NCBI RefSeq assembly: GCF_963924675.1
Contig: NC_089224.1
Location: 49,548,885 to 49,612,884 of the forward strand
Reading direction: 5' to 3'
DNA from: Phocoena phocoena
Lineage: Eukaryota > Chordata > Mammalia > Artiodactyla > Phocoenidae
DNA length: 64,000 nucleotides
Below the pieces are notes generated by a model. That model was given only the letters and a program-made list of their open reading frames with translations, had not been told where the DNA came from and ran no database searches. A program made the translations under genes and the position numbers. Shown here piece by piece: positions 22,133 to 33,424 of this stretch; the stretch's first letter is position 1, and every line of letters begins with the position of its first letter.

Positions 22133-22312
22133 AAGAAATAATCAGAGAAGTGAATAAATTGATACACAAGTATGCTCACTACAGCATTATTTACTTAATG
22201 GCAAAAAAAGAAGCAACCAAGGTATCTAAAAATAGGGGAATAATGACATGGAATATAGCACATCAAAACACTGAAATCTGATATTGCCATTAAAAAGATT
22301 TATGGAAAGGCA
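22133..22312 (+). mobile_element. Older L1 3' region, middle part
   Basis: 'gaaataatcagagaagtga', 'ctacagcattatttactta' and 'ataggggaataatgacatgg' continue the old L1 broken at 20461. Placing the two edges together restores the expected order. Confidence 0.68.
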
Positions 22313-22525
22313 TTGTAGGAGAATAATTAAGCACAAGAGCACTGGAGACAGACTGCATGTGTTTGAACCCCAGTTCTACAAGATTCATGTTCTTGGGCAA
22401 ATTATTTAACACGTCTAAGCTTCAGTTTCTGCATCTGTAGCTTTTGCTCAGATTAAAGATGACTATGCATGTGAAGTACTTAGCACATCGCCCAGCACAT
22501 AATAGTGCTAAATAAATATTTGAAA
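22313..22525 (+). mobile_element. MIR SINE, nearly complete
   Basis: 'agagcactggagacagactg', 'gtttgaaccccagttctac', 'ttcttgggcaaattattta', 'cttcagtttctgcatctgta' and 'acataatagtgctaaataaa' reproduce the whole MIR order. It splits the surrounding old L1. Confidence 0.82.
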
Positions 22526-22620
22526 AAATTATGGTGTGCTTTATTAATATGTTGACATCCTTAAGATGTAGTATCAAGTAAAGAGACAGGATATGATGTA
22601 CATAAAATATTCAACACACG
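22526..22620 (+). mobile_element. Older L1 3' region, last part
   Basis: 'gtatcaagtaaagagacagg' and 'atatgatgtacataaaat' fit the end of the old L1 beyond the MIR. Confidence 0.5.
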
Positions 22621-22682
22621 TTGAATGAATGGTTAAATAGGTAGGTGGATGAATGTATGGATGGATAAATGGACACAAAAAT
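22621..22682. repeat. Degenerate (GGAT/GAAT)n simple repeat
   Basis: Imperfect GGATGAATG and GGATGGATAAATGG units form a short tetranucleotide-like tract. Confidence 0.7.
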
Positions 22683-24163
22683 ATACAAAAATATATAGTG
22701 GACTATTATATACTTCATATCATTCCTTTAGTAGCTCAGGTCATCCTGGTTTATTATTATTTCACAGTTCATATGTCTGACTGTCTTTTTGAGGATCCTT
22801 CATAACTTCTCATGGTCTTTTTCGTGTCTTACCTGGTGTTCCTGTGGGTGTCTACTAAGAGGAGGTAACACTACCAGAAACATTCACGGATTGCATAGAG
22901 AATAGAATGTTTTAATTCTACTCAGACACCACAGACATTACCACTACATTCCTATCATTGTTTCCTTGCTGGAGGCAGCTTGCAGTTTTGTATGTGCTAC
23001 AAGTATATCCCTTATTCAACTTACTCATTTTTTTAAATCCCCCCTTGTTGGCAATTAGCAATCAAATTCTTAATTAGCTTAAATCCACCTGGCTATTTTG
23101 CACCTAATAAATCAATTAATTCAATTCGCACAGAGGGGATTGTATTTAGTGCCATATTTCAGTCATTACTGACCATCATTGTGTGTAGCAGCTGTATGTA
23201 CAGTGAAGACATGATATCCAAGCAGAATTTTTATTCTCCGCTGTTTTGCAGTCTGTCAGATAAGTGGAGAGTGTGGTTAGTGTTTTTAATGTAGAAAGGG
23301 ATTTAGCAACAGGCCTCAGAAGACTGAAACAGAAATTAGGAGTCTAGTGTATGTTAGAACCAGGCTTACTGTTTAGGTTACAGCCTTCCAGGTATACCTG
23401 ATGATGTGCAGTGTCATTCATTTCAGACTCAAATTGTACTTGTTCCTTAGAAAAATCATGATATTATATTCTCTGGTGTTGAAATAAAGCTTGCTGAATA
23501 GTGGAATAAAGTTTCCAGGAAGATGTCAAGAATGAATTCCATATAATAATACTTTGCCCCCAAGTCTCCTGGCAGGTACACAGTTTAGAGAAAGAGGGCA
23601 AACTTAAGATTTCATTTTAAAAATCAACTTGAAGGACTTTTAAAAAGAGACAAGTTTCTTTTCACGATTTAACATTATGTTTGCTTTTTGAAAGAGAAAC
23701 GTCTTTGGGGGAATAATAGTGAAGTAGCAGTGTGCAGAAAATTTTAACATTCAAAATAAAAATCTTGAAAAATAGGTTGTTTTTTATGCAAACACTATTT
23801 CATGTCAATCTCTTAATTATTCCAGATATCTGACCTAGTGACACTGATTATTTTTAAAAATTCCCCATGTAATCAATACATCAAAATGTTTAGATATGGA
23901 TTGAAGTATATAGTAGTGCAGCTTAAGAGTGTTTATTTCACTCCAAAGTCCGAAAATACTGTTGCTAATTGACAAAATCATATTTCATTAACCTATTCTG
24001 ATAAAGGCTTGTCAGTAAATCATATAGAAATCTCAGAATTAGGTCAGGGGAAGTAGGAGAGTAAGGCAAAATCTAGTGAACTAGCACCATTTCAGAGCTA
24101 GTTCTTTCAGAAGTACAAATTCAAGTGCCTCAAGGGAGTGAAAGGAAATATCAGCTTAATCTT
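22683..24163. other. Unassigned AT-rich sequence
   Basis: About 1.5 kb with no recognised repeat, gene or RNA. Confidence 0.4.
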
Positions 24164-24164
24164 T

Positions 24165-25710
24165 ATTTTTAATACCAGCTTTATTGAGATATAATTCATA
24201 TATAATAAAATTCAGCCTTTTAAAGTATACGACTCAGTGGGTTTTAGTACATTCACAGAATTGTGCAAGCATTACCAATATCTGATTCTGGAACATTTTC
24301 ATCATCCCCAAAAGAAACCTCATATCCATTAGCAGTAGCACCCAATTCCCCACCCCCAACTCTTGGCAACCACTAATCTAGTCTGTGTCTCTGTGTATTT
24401 GCCTATTCTGAACAATTCAGATAAATGGGATCATACGATATATGGCCTTTTGTGACTGGCTTCTTTGGCTTAGCATGTTTTCAAGGCTCATCCACATTGC
24501 AGCATGTATCAGTACTTCATTCCTTCTTATTGCTGAATAATAGTCCATTTTATGGATTGACAACATTCTGTTTATCCATTCATTAGTTGAAGGACATTTG
24601 GATTGTTTCCATTTTTGAGCTCTTATAAATATGCTGCCATGAATATCTGTGTACAAGTTTTTATATGGACTTACTTTTTAATTCTTTTGAGTATATAGAG
24701 TAGAAAGGCTATGTTTTGTAGTAAATCTATGTTTAACATTTTGAGAAACTGCCAAAATGTTTTCCCAAGAGGCTGTACCAGATTAGAAACCTACCAGCAA
24801 TATATGAGTATTCCAACTTCTCCACATCTTCACCAACATTTGTTATTGTCTTTTTGAGTATAGCCCTTCTAGTGGGTATGAAATGGTATCTCATTGTGTT
24901 TTTATTCCTCTAATATATTAGCATTTCTCTAATGACTAACGATGTTGAGTGTCATTTCATATGTTTATTGGCCATAGTATGTTTTCTTTGAAGAAATGTT
25001 CACTCTCATCTTTTCCCCTCTTTTTCATTGGGTTGTGTGTGTTTTAACTGTTTTAATTCTGGATACAAGTCCTTTATCAGATGTATGATTTATAAATATT
25101 TTCTCGTGTTCTGTGATTTGTCTTTTCACTTTTTTCATGGTGTCCTTTGAAGCACAAAAGGTTTTAATTTTGATGAAGTCCAATTATTTTTTTTCTTTTA
25201 TCACTTGTGCTTTTTGTGTTATATTGAAGAAACCATTGTCAAAATATAAGATCACAAAAGTTTAGGCCTATGTTTTCCTCTAAGAGTTTTATAGTTTGAG
25301 CTGTTACATTTATGTCTTTGGCTCATTTTGAACTAGTTTTTGTATATGTGTGAGGTAGGAGTTCAACTTCATTCTTTTGTATATGGAAATCTAGCTGTCC
25401 CAGTACCATTTGTTGAAAAGACTATTCTTTCCCCATTGAATTGTCTTGGCAGCCCCATCAAAAATCAATTCACCATCAATTGAAGAGTTTTTTTCTGGAC
25501 TCTCAATTCTATTTCATGGATCTATATGTTTATCTTTATGTCAGTACCATACTGTCTTGATTATTGTAGCTTTGTAGTAAGTTTTGAAATCTAAAAATGT
25601 GAGTCCTCCATCTTTATTTGTTTTCAAAATTGTCTTGGCTACTCTGGATACCTTGCAATTCCATATGAATTTTAGGATCAGCTTATCAATTTCTGCAAAA
25701 AAAAAAGTCT
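24165..25710 (-). mobile_element. L1 3' half (reverse): ORF2 C-terminus and 3' UTR
   Basis: The plus strand opens with the reversed 3' UTR ('ccagctttattgagatataa') and continues through the reversed ORF2 end ('ttgctgaataatagtccat', 'tccattcattagttgaagg', 'ctggatacaagtcctttatc', 'cagtaccatttgttgaaaag') to 'cagcttatcaatttctgc'. On the minus strand 24417-24656 still reads a piece of the ORF2 C-terminus including YYSAIRRNEVLIHA. Stops and indels make it inactive, and it is 5' truncated near 25710. Confidence 0.9.
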
Positions 25711-26159
25711 TGGTTTAATCTTAATTTATATGAATACCCAACAGTTTTTGGCCCAATGGACAGGACATAACTGAAGATGTCCCCAGGCAGGAGTGATCAC
25801 TGGAGGCAGCCAGTTGCAGCCTCATATTCCAGGTGGTCAGTCCTGGGTAGAGCAGGGCCTCAGCAGCATATAAAAGAACAAAATCAGGCTTCAGTCCCTA
25901 GAGGGAGAAGAAAGCCGACAAGATCTGGGCAAAATATAAAGATCAGAGCCAAGAAATACAAAACTTGAGGCCTGGAGATCTGCTATAAGAAAGAGTGATT
26001 ATATAAACCAGGTAACCATAGCCCAAAGCACTGTGTGCCAGCCGTGGTGCTATGTAAGCATTCAATACCCAGCAGAGATTACTACTATAATTACTTTGTC
26101 GTAGAATCATTGATATAAATGGAAGTCATGTTAGTAGTTTGGCCCTTCCACCAAAGGCA
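25711..26159. other. Unassigned sequence with a possible MIR trace
   Basis: A 63-codon open frame (25777-25968) has no domain. 'gctatgtaagcattcaatac' near 26050 may be the end of a MIR. Otherwise nothing is recognised. Confidence 0.4.
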
Positions 26160-26290
26160 ATTTAGCCTGTAATAGTAATAATCAATATCTGAGAAGCACT
26201 TTCCAGTTTATGACACCCAGTCACATATACAATCTCACACAATCCTCACAACTTGCATGATAAGTGTTATTTACTAGTCAGTTTACAAGA
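26160..26290 (-). mobile_element. MIR-like fragment (reverse)
   Basis: 'gcactttccagtttatgac', 'aatctcacacaatcctcaca' and 'gataagtgttatttact' follow the reversed MIR 3' half. Confidence 0.55.
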
Positions 26291-26576
26291 GTTCATGAAT
26301 TTCTTAATGACTGTTTTAGACACGGGATAAAATGATGAATAAGGGAATTTATGAATATCCTTCAGAAATCAACATAGTAATAGAGATGCAAACATAGAGT
26401 CTGATAATTATATGTGTCAACTAGTATTAAAAGTGACACTAATGAATATTTGAGTCAAGCGCTCATAGGAATATAGAGGAAGAAGCCCCTTGTCTGACTG
26501 TGAATGTGTGCTCAACGTCACAAGGAGTAAATAGAGGGATCAAAATTAAACCTAGATGTGACAATAATATTACCTA
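26291..26576. other. Unassigned sequence
   Basis: Under 300 bp between two repeats; nothing recognised. Confidence 0.35.
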
Positions 26577-27055
26577 TTATATTAGGGTTCTCCAGAGAAA
26601 CAGAACCAATCATATTATCTATCTATCTGTTTATCTATCTGCAATAAGATTTATTGTAAGGAACTGGCCCATGTAACTATGGAGATTAAGGAGTCTCATC
26701 ATCTGCCATCCACGAGCTGAAGATCCAGGAAACCCAGTGGTGCCGTTCAAAGGCCTGAGACCCAGAGAGCCAATGATATAGATTCCAGTCTGGTCTAAAG
26801 GCCTGAGAATCAGGAGCAGAAGACTGATGTCCCAGCTCAGCAGTCAGGCAGAGAGAGCTAATCCTTTCTTCCTCCACCTTATTGTTCTATTCAGGCCCTC
26901 AATGGGTTGGATGATGCCCACTTACCGTATGGAGATCTTTACTCAATCCACTGATTCAAATGCTATTATTTTCCCCACAGACACACCCAGAAATAATGTT
27001 TAACCAGCTATCTGGGTATCCCATGATCTGGTCAAGTAGACACATCTATCACACC
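26577..27055 (-). repeat. LTR-like ancient interspersed repeat, nearly full length (reverse)
   Basis: The copy opens with 'agggttctccagagaaacag', has an (ATCT)n stretch at 26615-26642, then 'gatttattgtaaggaactgg', 'gggttggatgatgcccactt' and ends around 'gtcaagtagacacatctatc'. I recognise this as a widespread mammalian LTR-type repeat in reverse but will not name the subfamily. Confidence 0.65.
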
Positions 27056-28884
27056 TATGTTTAAAGTGCCAGGAAGAGGCAGCCCAATGTGCATAAAGGG
27101 TAGGAGTAGGAAAATGGAGAAATTCCTCTACCACTTCTGTACTTTTGCCTGTGGCATCTTTATTTCCCTTTCTCTCCGGCTGTGTTTTAATAATTCTACT
27201 CGAATCTTACTTTTGCTTGAAGTTATGAGAGTAAACACATAGAGAATAAATGAAAATCTTCCTTGACAATCTTTATTAAGCTAACATCTGAGGAATGATG
27301 ATTTCTTGGTATTAAAAATAGTAGCAGCCCTTCTATCTTAAATTTATCTTCTTTTAATTCTTCCCAGGATTTTTTTGAAGAGTAATAGGCATATTAGACA
27401 ATGAAATCACGTCACAAATGTGAATCTTGACTTTATCATAATGGGATTTTTTTTCTCCTCATGATATTCAACGTGAAGAAGCCAGATGTAGTTCCTCTGA
27501 CTATGCTACAGTACGAGACCACCCCCAACTGAATATTTAGAAATAGTTCATAAATTTGATGGAACAATTTCTACTTTTTCCAAACCTGATTATTTCTCCT
27601 TTTTTCACTGTGGTTATTTTTAATACAGCAAAGTAACATTTATTGAATGTCATTGAATCAGGCACTGTTGGCTATAGCTATTAGGACAGCTATTCCCATC
27701 TTTGTTAGTATTATAGAACCCCAAGGAAGCAACACATGGGGAAGATGGGCTCTTTTGCCAGCCCCAAGAGTAGAGCCTGATTGATCTATATGCTGTTAAG
27801 ATTTAGACTCTCAGCTAAGCATAGTAACTTCTGTCACCTTTGCTAGTGATTAGTTTATGGGTGGGCATGTAAACCTGTTTGGACTTGAGGTGAAGAAAAA
27901 GTTTGATGTAGGGACTCCCAGTAAGAATTTTACTTTGTTGTGAAAAGAGAAAGGCAAGGAGAACTCCTTCTGCCCATGAGGTTATGTGCGGTTGTAGTGT
28001 CTTGAGCTGCAACAGCCATCCTGCAACCATTGGCAATAAGCCCAAGGATAAACAGCCAACATATGAGGATGGCAGAGTGCAGATAAATAGGTAACATGAC
28101 ATTGTTGAACAGTTGTTCTTGGAACTATCCACCCAGTTACACCTGGAACCATCTACCCACTCTAGACTTCTTGTTTTATGAGATAGATAATAATGCTGAA
28201 GATAGGATTAGTTACGTTTCTTGTAACTTGTAACTAAATGAAAACTAACTTACTTATTCATGAAAGGACAACTGTACGTTTTTGCCATTTTGTCACTTCT
28301 TTTTTAGAAAAGATTTAGAAATATTTTCTAAATCCTAAAATCCTGGGGCTCAGGGACCAGAGGGCAGGTGCCAGATCTAACTGCTCTGACCTTAGACATG
28401 CCTCTCTACTACCCTGGATCTCAGTGTCTTCACCATCAAAGAAGAAACGTAGACAAAAATAATCTTTAAGTCTTTTATAGCTCTCTAAGTTCAAGAAACT
28501 GGAACCAGAAAACTAAGAACAGAGGTATGATTTATTATAACCAAAAAAGTTATTCATTGTTGCACATGTTGTATATGTTTTTATATATTGTTTCAATAAC
28601 AAATTGTTTTATGTGTGAAAGTGTAACAAAGTGTATTTTTCTTCAGTACATCTATAAATTCTTGAGTAAAAATGCCCCAGGCTCTCAGGAAATAATTTCA
28701 ACAGGGAGGAGCCTTGTCCACACCAAGCTAATAGTTGCTATGTGGGAAATTACCTTGATGCAATGATAGTCTAAGAAGTACTTTACCAGGCAAACTCTCA
28801 TGGATGTTAGGAACAGAGAGGCTCACAGATCAAATTAAGATGCTCAAACCTCATATTCTATTAAATCAATTTAAAAGACAGATG
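27056..28884. other. Unassigned sequence with one perfect hairpin
   Basis: About 1.8 kb. Open frames at 27815-28132 (minus) and 28527-28766 (plus) have no recognisable domain. A perfect 10-bp hairpin lies at 28312-28334. MIR-like traces may occur near 27640-27730. Confidence 0.4.
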
Positions 28885-28886
28885 GG

Positions 28887-29194
28887 GGGACTTCCTTGGT
28901 GGCACAGTGGTTAAGAATCTGCCTGCCAATGCAGGGAACACAGGTTCAATCCCTGGTCTGGGAAGATACCACATGCTGCGGAACAACTAAGCCCGTGAGC
29001 CACAACTACTGAGCCTGAGCTCTAGAGCCTGCGAGCCACAACTACTGAAGCCCGCGCGCCTAGAGCCCATGCTCCGCAACAAGAAACTACTGCAATGAGA
29101 AGCCCACACACTGCAACGAAGAGTAGCCCCTGCTCACCGCAGCTAGAGAAAGCCCGCACGCAGCAACGAAGACCCAACATAGTCAAAAAAAAAA
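28887..29194 (+). mobile_element. CHR-1-like long SINE
   Basis: Head GGACTTCCTTGGTGGCACAG, then the CACAACTACTGAGCCTGAG module, GCAACGAAGAGTAGCCCC and GCAGCAACGAAGACCCAAC, then a short A tail. Flanking AAAAGACAGAT/AAAAGAGATAA words suggest a decayed TSD. Confidence 0.9.
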
Positions 29195-29879
29195 GAGATA
29201 AATCTCTGGCAATATTGATCAATAATAAAAGAGAGAGGTCACCGAAATTAAAAATAAAAGACACATGGGAAGAAAGTGATGGGGTAGGTTAACACCCTTA
29301 GGGTAGGGTGCAAGCTTCCCCTCACGATGTAGAGAGATGGAATGAGCATTTTCCCCACATTTACAACAGAAAAAAAAGGATATTATATAAGAATCACTTC
29401 TTGAATGCTCCAGAAAGCTAAGGTTATAGGGCAACCAGTTAACCTAAAATCTAACAACAAACAGGTACATCCAAGGAGAGATGAGTTGCAAGACCTGCTT
29501 ACCTTGGGCAGATGTGAGATGCCATACAAGCTGCTGAGAAGACTACTTTAGCTAAAAATGTTTACTAAACTGCCAACAGCTGAGCGTGGGGTAGAATAAA
29601 ATTATATAATCTGGAGGAGCCACAGACACAAAGGGAATTTGCACGTGCTTGCGGGCTTTTTTCTAAGGCTCTCACTCAGCCTCCACAGCAAAGACTGGAT
29701 GTAGGAGAGACAGAGAAAGTGCAGGCCTGAGAGAAGGGAACAGCGGCCACTGCTTGACAAATATAAAGCCCAACCTAGTTCCTTCTGCCTTGAGAAATAA
29801 AAGCCTTCTTAAGCCACTGGGAGAAGGGTAACAAACCCTATCACCCACAGGGCACCCATGCAGCTGGGAGAAGGGAACA
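29195..29879. other. Unassigned sequence, possibly old L1 5' region
   Basis: No clear repeat. It may belong with the block that follows. Confidence 0.3.
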
Positions 29880-30434
29880 AACAAGCAAACAAACTTCTGC
29901 TCTTTAGAGAGGGGGTGGGAAAATGTTCTGGTCCTTTAGCGTTCCCCCACCACTGGGGGTGAGGCCGATTGCTGAGAAGTTCCCATCGCTATGACTCAGA
30001 AACACAGCCCCTATGACTGAAATTGAACTGCAGAACCCAACTCCCCAATCCCACCAGCAGGCTAGCACGCGCTGAGGAACAAGTAACAGCTGAGGCAAAG
30101 GCAATAGTGTGAAGGTGTTCACTCTCTGAAGGGTGGGCACAAGGGGAAGACCTAAAGCTGAGGATGGAGGAGACATTAAGAAAAAGTCTCCAGCAAACCA
30201 GCCTCAGCCTAAGCACAAGAAAAGGTGGAAGAATTTGAAACCTGTCCGGAAGATGTACTGAAGGTAACAATAGCAACAATAAAACACAAACCCAGCTCAA
30301 CTCCTGACTAATTATCTCAACACCCACACTAAAGGGCTAACAAAAGAAGAGGCATGGCCAATTGCAGGCATGAATAATACTGTCCTACCCAAGATGTCCA
30401 GCTTTCAATCAAAACTTACCACAAAGAAGCAAGG
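29880..30434 (+). mobile_element. Possible old L1/HAL1 5'-region relic
   Basis: The last part ('tgtcctacccaagatgtcc', 'agctttcaatcaaaactta', 'cacaaagaagcaagga') resembles the region just upstream of ORF1 in old L1 or HAL1 elements. The upstream GC-richer part would fit a 5' UTR. Minus-strand open frames of 90-112 codons at 29904-30327 have no domain. The identification is weak. Confidence 0.35.
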
Positions 30435-30450
30435 AAAAAACAACACTCTG

Positions 30451-30654
30451 GGGCTTCCCTGGTGTCACAGTGGTTGAGAGTCCGCCTGCCGATGCACGGG
30501 GTCCCGGTCCGGGAGGATCCCACATGCCGCGGAGCGGCTGGGCCCGTGAGCCACGGCCGCTGAGCCTGCGCGTCCGGAGTCTGTGCACCGCAACGGGAGA
30601 GGCCACAGCAGTGAGAGGCCTGTGTACCGCAAAAAAAAAAAACAAAACAAAAAA
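30451..30654 (+). mobile_element. CHR-2-like SINE with the B box deleted
   Basis: The head and A box are intact, but 'gatgcacggggtcccggtcc' replaces the usual stretch with GGTTCGTGCCC, so about 17 bp including the B box are missing. The A tail is interrupted (A12CAAAACA6). ACACTCTG before (30443-30450) and ACCACTCTG after fit the TSD. Confidence 0.92.
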
Positions 30655-30683
30655 CCACTCTGTTAATACTGAGAACTTCACTA

Positions 30684-30724
30684 TTGAGTACTCAATATTT
30701 AATATTGAACATTGAATATTGAGT
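30684..30724. repeat. AT-rich palindromic cluster
   Basis: The palindrome TTGAGTACTCAA (30684-30695) is followed by an inverted repeat with arms ACTCAATATT (30690-30699) and AATATTGAGT (30715-30724). No known element explains it. Confidence 0.8.
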
Positions 30725-31201
30725 GCTTCATGTGCCTCATGTTTATATATCATGAATGTTTTGTGCTTTTTGGTCCTTCTAGCTCTTTACATATACATAA
30801 ATATATATATGACACTCGGGTTCTGTTGTTTTTACCGTATTTTCTAACATCTATCTTAAATATGTCTTATAGATAACTTACTATCTATGCTTAATGTCCT
30901 AATAAATGTTATCTGTATCTTACAAGTCACTTGGCATACCTTATGAGTTTTACCCATCTCATCTGTTTTGCTTCTCCTCCATAACAATTGAATGTTGTCG
31001 AGGAATACAGCAAAACCGCCTTATGACAGTGCTTACTCTTTAGAAAACTTGCAACATCCTCAACCAAAGGAGACACATTCTCTGTATCCTTAGGTAGTGA
31101 CTATGACATTTTGGTCTTGTGTCACTTTCATCTCCATTACCATCAAGTGCCAGGATCAAATTGTGAGGTCTGGAGCAAGACGACTCAAGTTGTCTTGTTT
31201 C
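30725..31201. other. Unassigned AT-rich sequence
   Basis: No gene or repeat recognised. Confidence 0.35.
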
Positions 31202-31217
31202 AAAAAATCTTTCTTTG

Positions 31218-31420
31218 GGGCTTCCCTGGTGGCGCAGTGGTTGTGAGTCCGCCTGCCGATGCAGGGGACATGGGTTCGTGCCCCGGTCCGGGAAGATCCC
31301 ACATGCCGCGGAGCGGCTGGGCCCGTGAGCCATGGCCGCTGAGCCTGCGCGTCCGCAGCCTGTGCTCCGCAATGGGAGAGGCCACAACAGTGAGAGGCCC
31401 GCGTACGGCAAAAAAAAAAA
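31218..31420 (+). mobile_element. CHR-2-like SINE, full length
   Basis: Complete head, A and B boxes, body and A tail. A TSD of the AAAAAATCTTTCTTTG type flanks it (31202-31217 and about 31421-31434, with a small deletion). The 163-codon minus-strand open frame at 31040-31531, the longest in the window, runs through this SINE and is an artefact. Confidence 0.95.
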
Positions 31421-31434
31421 AAAAAATTTCTTTG

Positions 31435-32088
31435 ATAACTCCCCCTTTGGTATAACCTGAAACATCTCTGTCCCTAACCTAGTTATTGCCTCATTTATCT
31501 CATACTTTAGATATAAATCTTGGCTTTTCAACCCTAATTGTCCCTGTTTCCATCTTGTTTGTGCTCTTCTGCCGTCTCATTTGTCCTCCTAACCTTCCCA
31601 TGTTTATATAACTACTCCTGCCGCAGGTCCTGACCCTTGTGTAGGTTTCTAGTTCTCAATAATAGCTTTGACCAAACCTTATCCCCTAGCCTACTGTCAG
31701 AAAACGTACGGTTAACTCACCATAGTTTTGTCCACAGCAGACAAAACTAAGTAAATAGTTCCTTCTTTACCAATGAGCCCAGAATTGGGCTGAAAATACT
31801 TTTTAACGTCACGTTCAAGGTGGCCCATCACAAACAATAAAAGCAGGCAGTTAAGATGCAACCTAATTGCCAACTTGAGTCTCTTCTTTCACTGTGGATT
31901 ATTAACATGAATTAGCTTATCCTAATTTAACACGGCATAGCCCTAGACTTCCCTAGACTATGCCCCTGCTTTAACAGCTGGCTCCTGGTGACTGATTGAA
32001 AGCTGTTAAGCCACTCTTGATAAACAATCGCATTGATGAATATTGCAATGATGATCATGTTCAGAAATCTGCTACAGTTCCCTCAATT
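31435..32088. other. Unassigned sequence
   Basis: No gene or repeat recognised. Confidence 0.35.
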
Positions 32089-32525
32089 TACCTGGCACTT
32101 TTAATGTTTCCATCTTGTCCATGCTGTTCTTTCTGCCTGGAATGCCCTTTCTGTCTCAGCTAGATAGACCTTTATAAAATGCAAATCTGATCATATGCCT
32201 CAGTTGCTTAAAAACCTTCACTGGCTTCCAATGGATTACAGGATAAAGTCAACGTTGTCAGCATGGCACAGAGACCTTCTGGGAGCTGCCTCTGGCCAAC
32301 CTCTTCAATCATCTCACACTAGACCCTTTCCTCCCTCACACCCTGCACTGCATCCATGCCAAACCATCTTCGGTTTCCCAAAGTCATCCATCACTCCATA
32401 CTTTTGCTCAAATTGCTCCTGCTTCGTGAAATGTCCTAAAAACACCATCTGCCTGGTGAATGCCTACTCGTAAATTTCAAGACACTTTCTGTAACACCTC
32501 TTTGAAGACTTTAATGATCTGAAGA
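32089..32525 (+). mobile_element. L2 fragment (3' ORF2 end region)
   Basis: 'atgctgttctttctgcctgg', 'aaatctgatcatatgcctca', 'ttcactggcttccaatgga', 'ttacaggataaagtcaacg' and 'gcacagagaccttctgggag' match the L2 C-terminal/3' region. The block order near the start looks rearranged, because the 'tgttctttctgcctggaat' motif normally follows the rest. A 92-codon open frame here is L2-derived. Confidence 0.78.
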
Positions 32526-33095
32526 ATAACCAGTATAAATGATCTCTCCTTGTGTTTCTTGGGAAACAAATCTTCCTGGGTCTCTCACATTTCTGTTCCT
32601 CTTGCCAGTAAAATGACTCTTTTGTTTCGTACTATCTTTTAAAGGATGTTTGAGCAAACAGCCTTGTAAGACATAATGTCTTCCTCTAGAGCAAAGGGCA
32701 GGTTTATTTATTGCCCAGTATAATCAAGATAATGTCTCTCTCCAGGGCAAAGGGCAGCCAGGTTTACTGACTTTTATAAAAGATTCAGGTTCCTTAAGCT
32801 TGGGGGTTCCTCTCCTATAATGCAACCCAATGCATGTTTAGGCATCATCCGCCCCTATCTGCGTCCCCTAGGAGGAATTGGCACTTAGGGAATGGGCAGA
32901 AATGTTGTCATTCTAGCTACTACTATTGTCATGAGTAATGTATTCTTTTGTTCCTGATCAAGGAGTCGCATGTCTTCTGTGAGCATTCATGAAATTGTGG
33001 CAGGCTAATTTATTATATTACGTCTAAAATCTCAGACCCTTCACAGTTCTTGACAGTGCTGTACTTGAACTCTATAACATTTCTAGCATAAAACA
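32526..33095. other. Unassigned sequence
   Basis: The words 'ctctagagcaaagggcagg' (about 32686) and 'ctccagggcaaagggcagc' (about 32741) form a diverged direct repeat, each followed by 'ggttta'. Otherwise nothing is recognised. Confidence 0.4.
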
Positions 33096-33245
33096 TTTTA
33101 TTGCCCTTATTGGACAGCTAGTATGTGCTAGACACGATAATCCAGCCCTGAAGATACAAAGCCAAAAAGACATGGCTCCTACCTTCCAGGAATTTATACT
33201 CCAGGGCAGGAACAGGCCACAAAAGAATTAAATCCTTTAAGATAA
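33096..33245 (-). mobile_element. L2 3'-end fragment (reverse)
   Basis: 'agctagtatgtgctagacac', 'ccctgaagatacaaagcc' and 'ctaccttccaggaatttata' follow the reversed L2 end. Confidence 0.7.
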
Positions 33246-33424
33246 TTTATAAGCTGGCACTGATGGGAACATAGGAGAAAGAAAACATAAAGCTGTTGAG
33301 GAGTTAAAGGAAGTCTTCAATGAGTTTGTAGAATTTTATTCTAGATTTATAGGGGAAAATGAGAATTTGCCTGGGCAATGAGGGGAAGGGTGTTCCTGCT
33401 TTACAGACACAAATTCTAAATAAA

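Noticed and set aside
24417..24656. Protein-like frame with YYSAIRRNEVLIHA
   Set aside because: It is the decayed C-terminus of L1 ORF2 within a 5'-truncated L1, not a host gene.
31040..31531. 163-codon minus-strand open frame, the longest in the window
   Set aside because: It runs through a CHR-2 SINE (31218-31420). The same AGLSLLWPLPLRSTGSGRAG-type peptide recurs at almost every SINE, so it is a repeat artefact.
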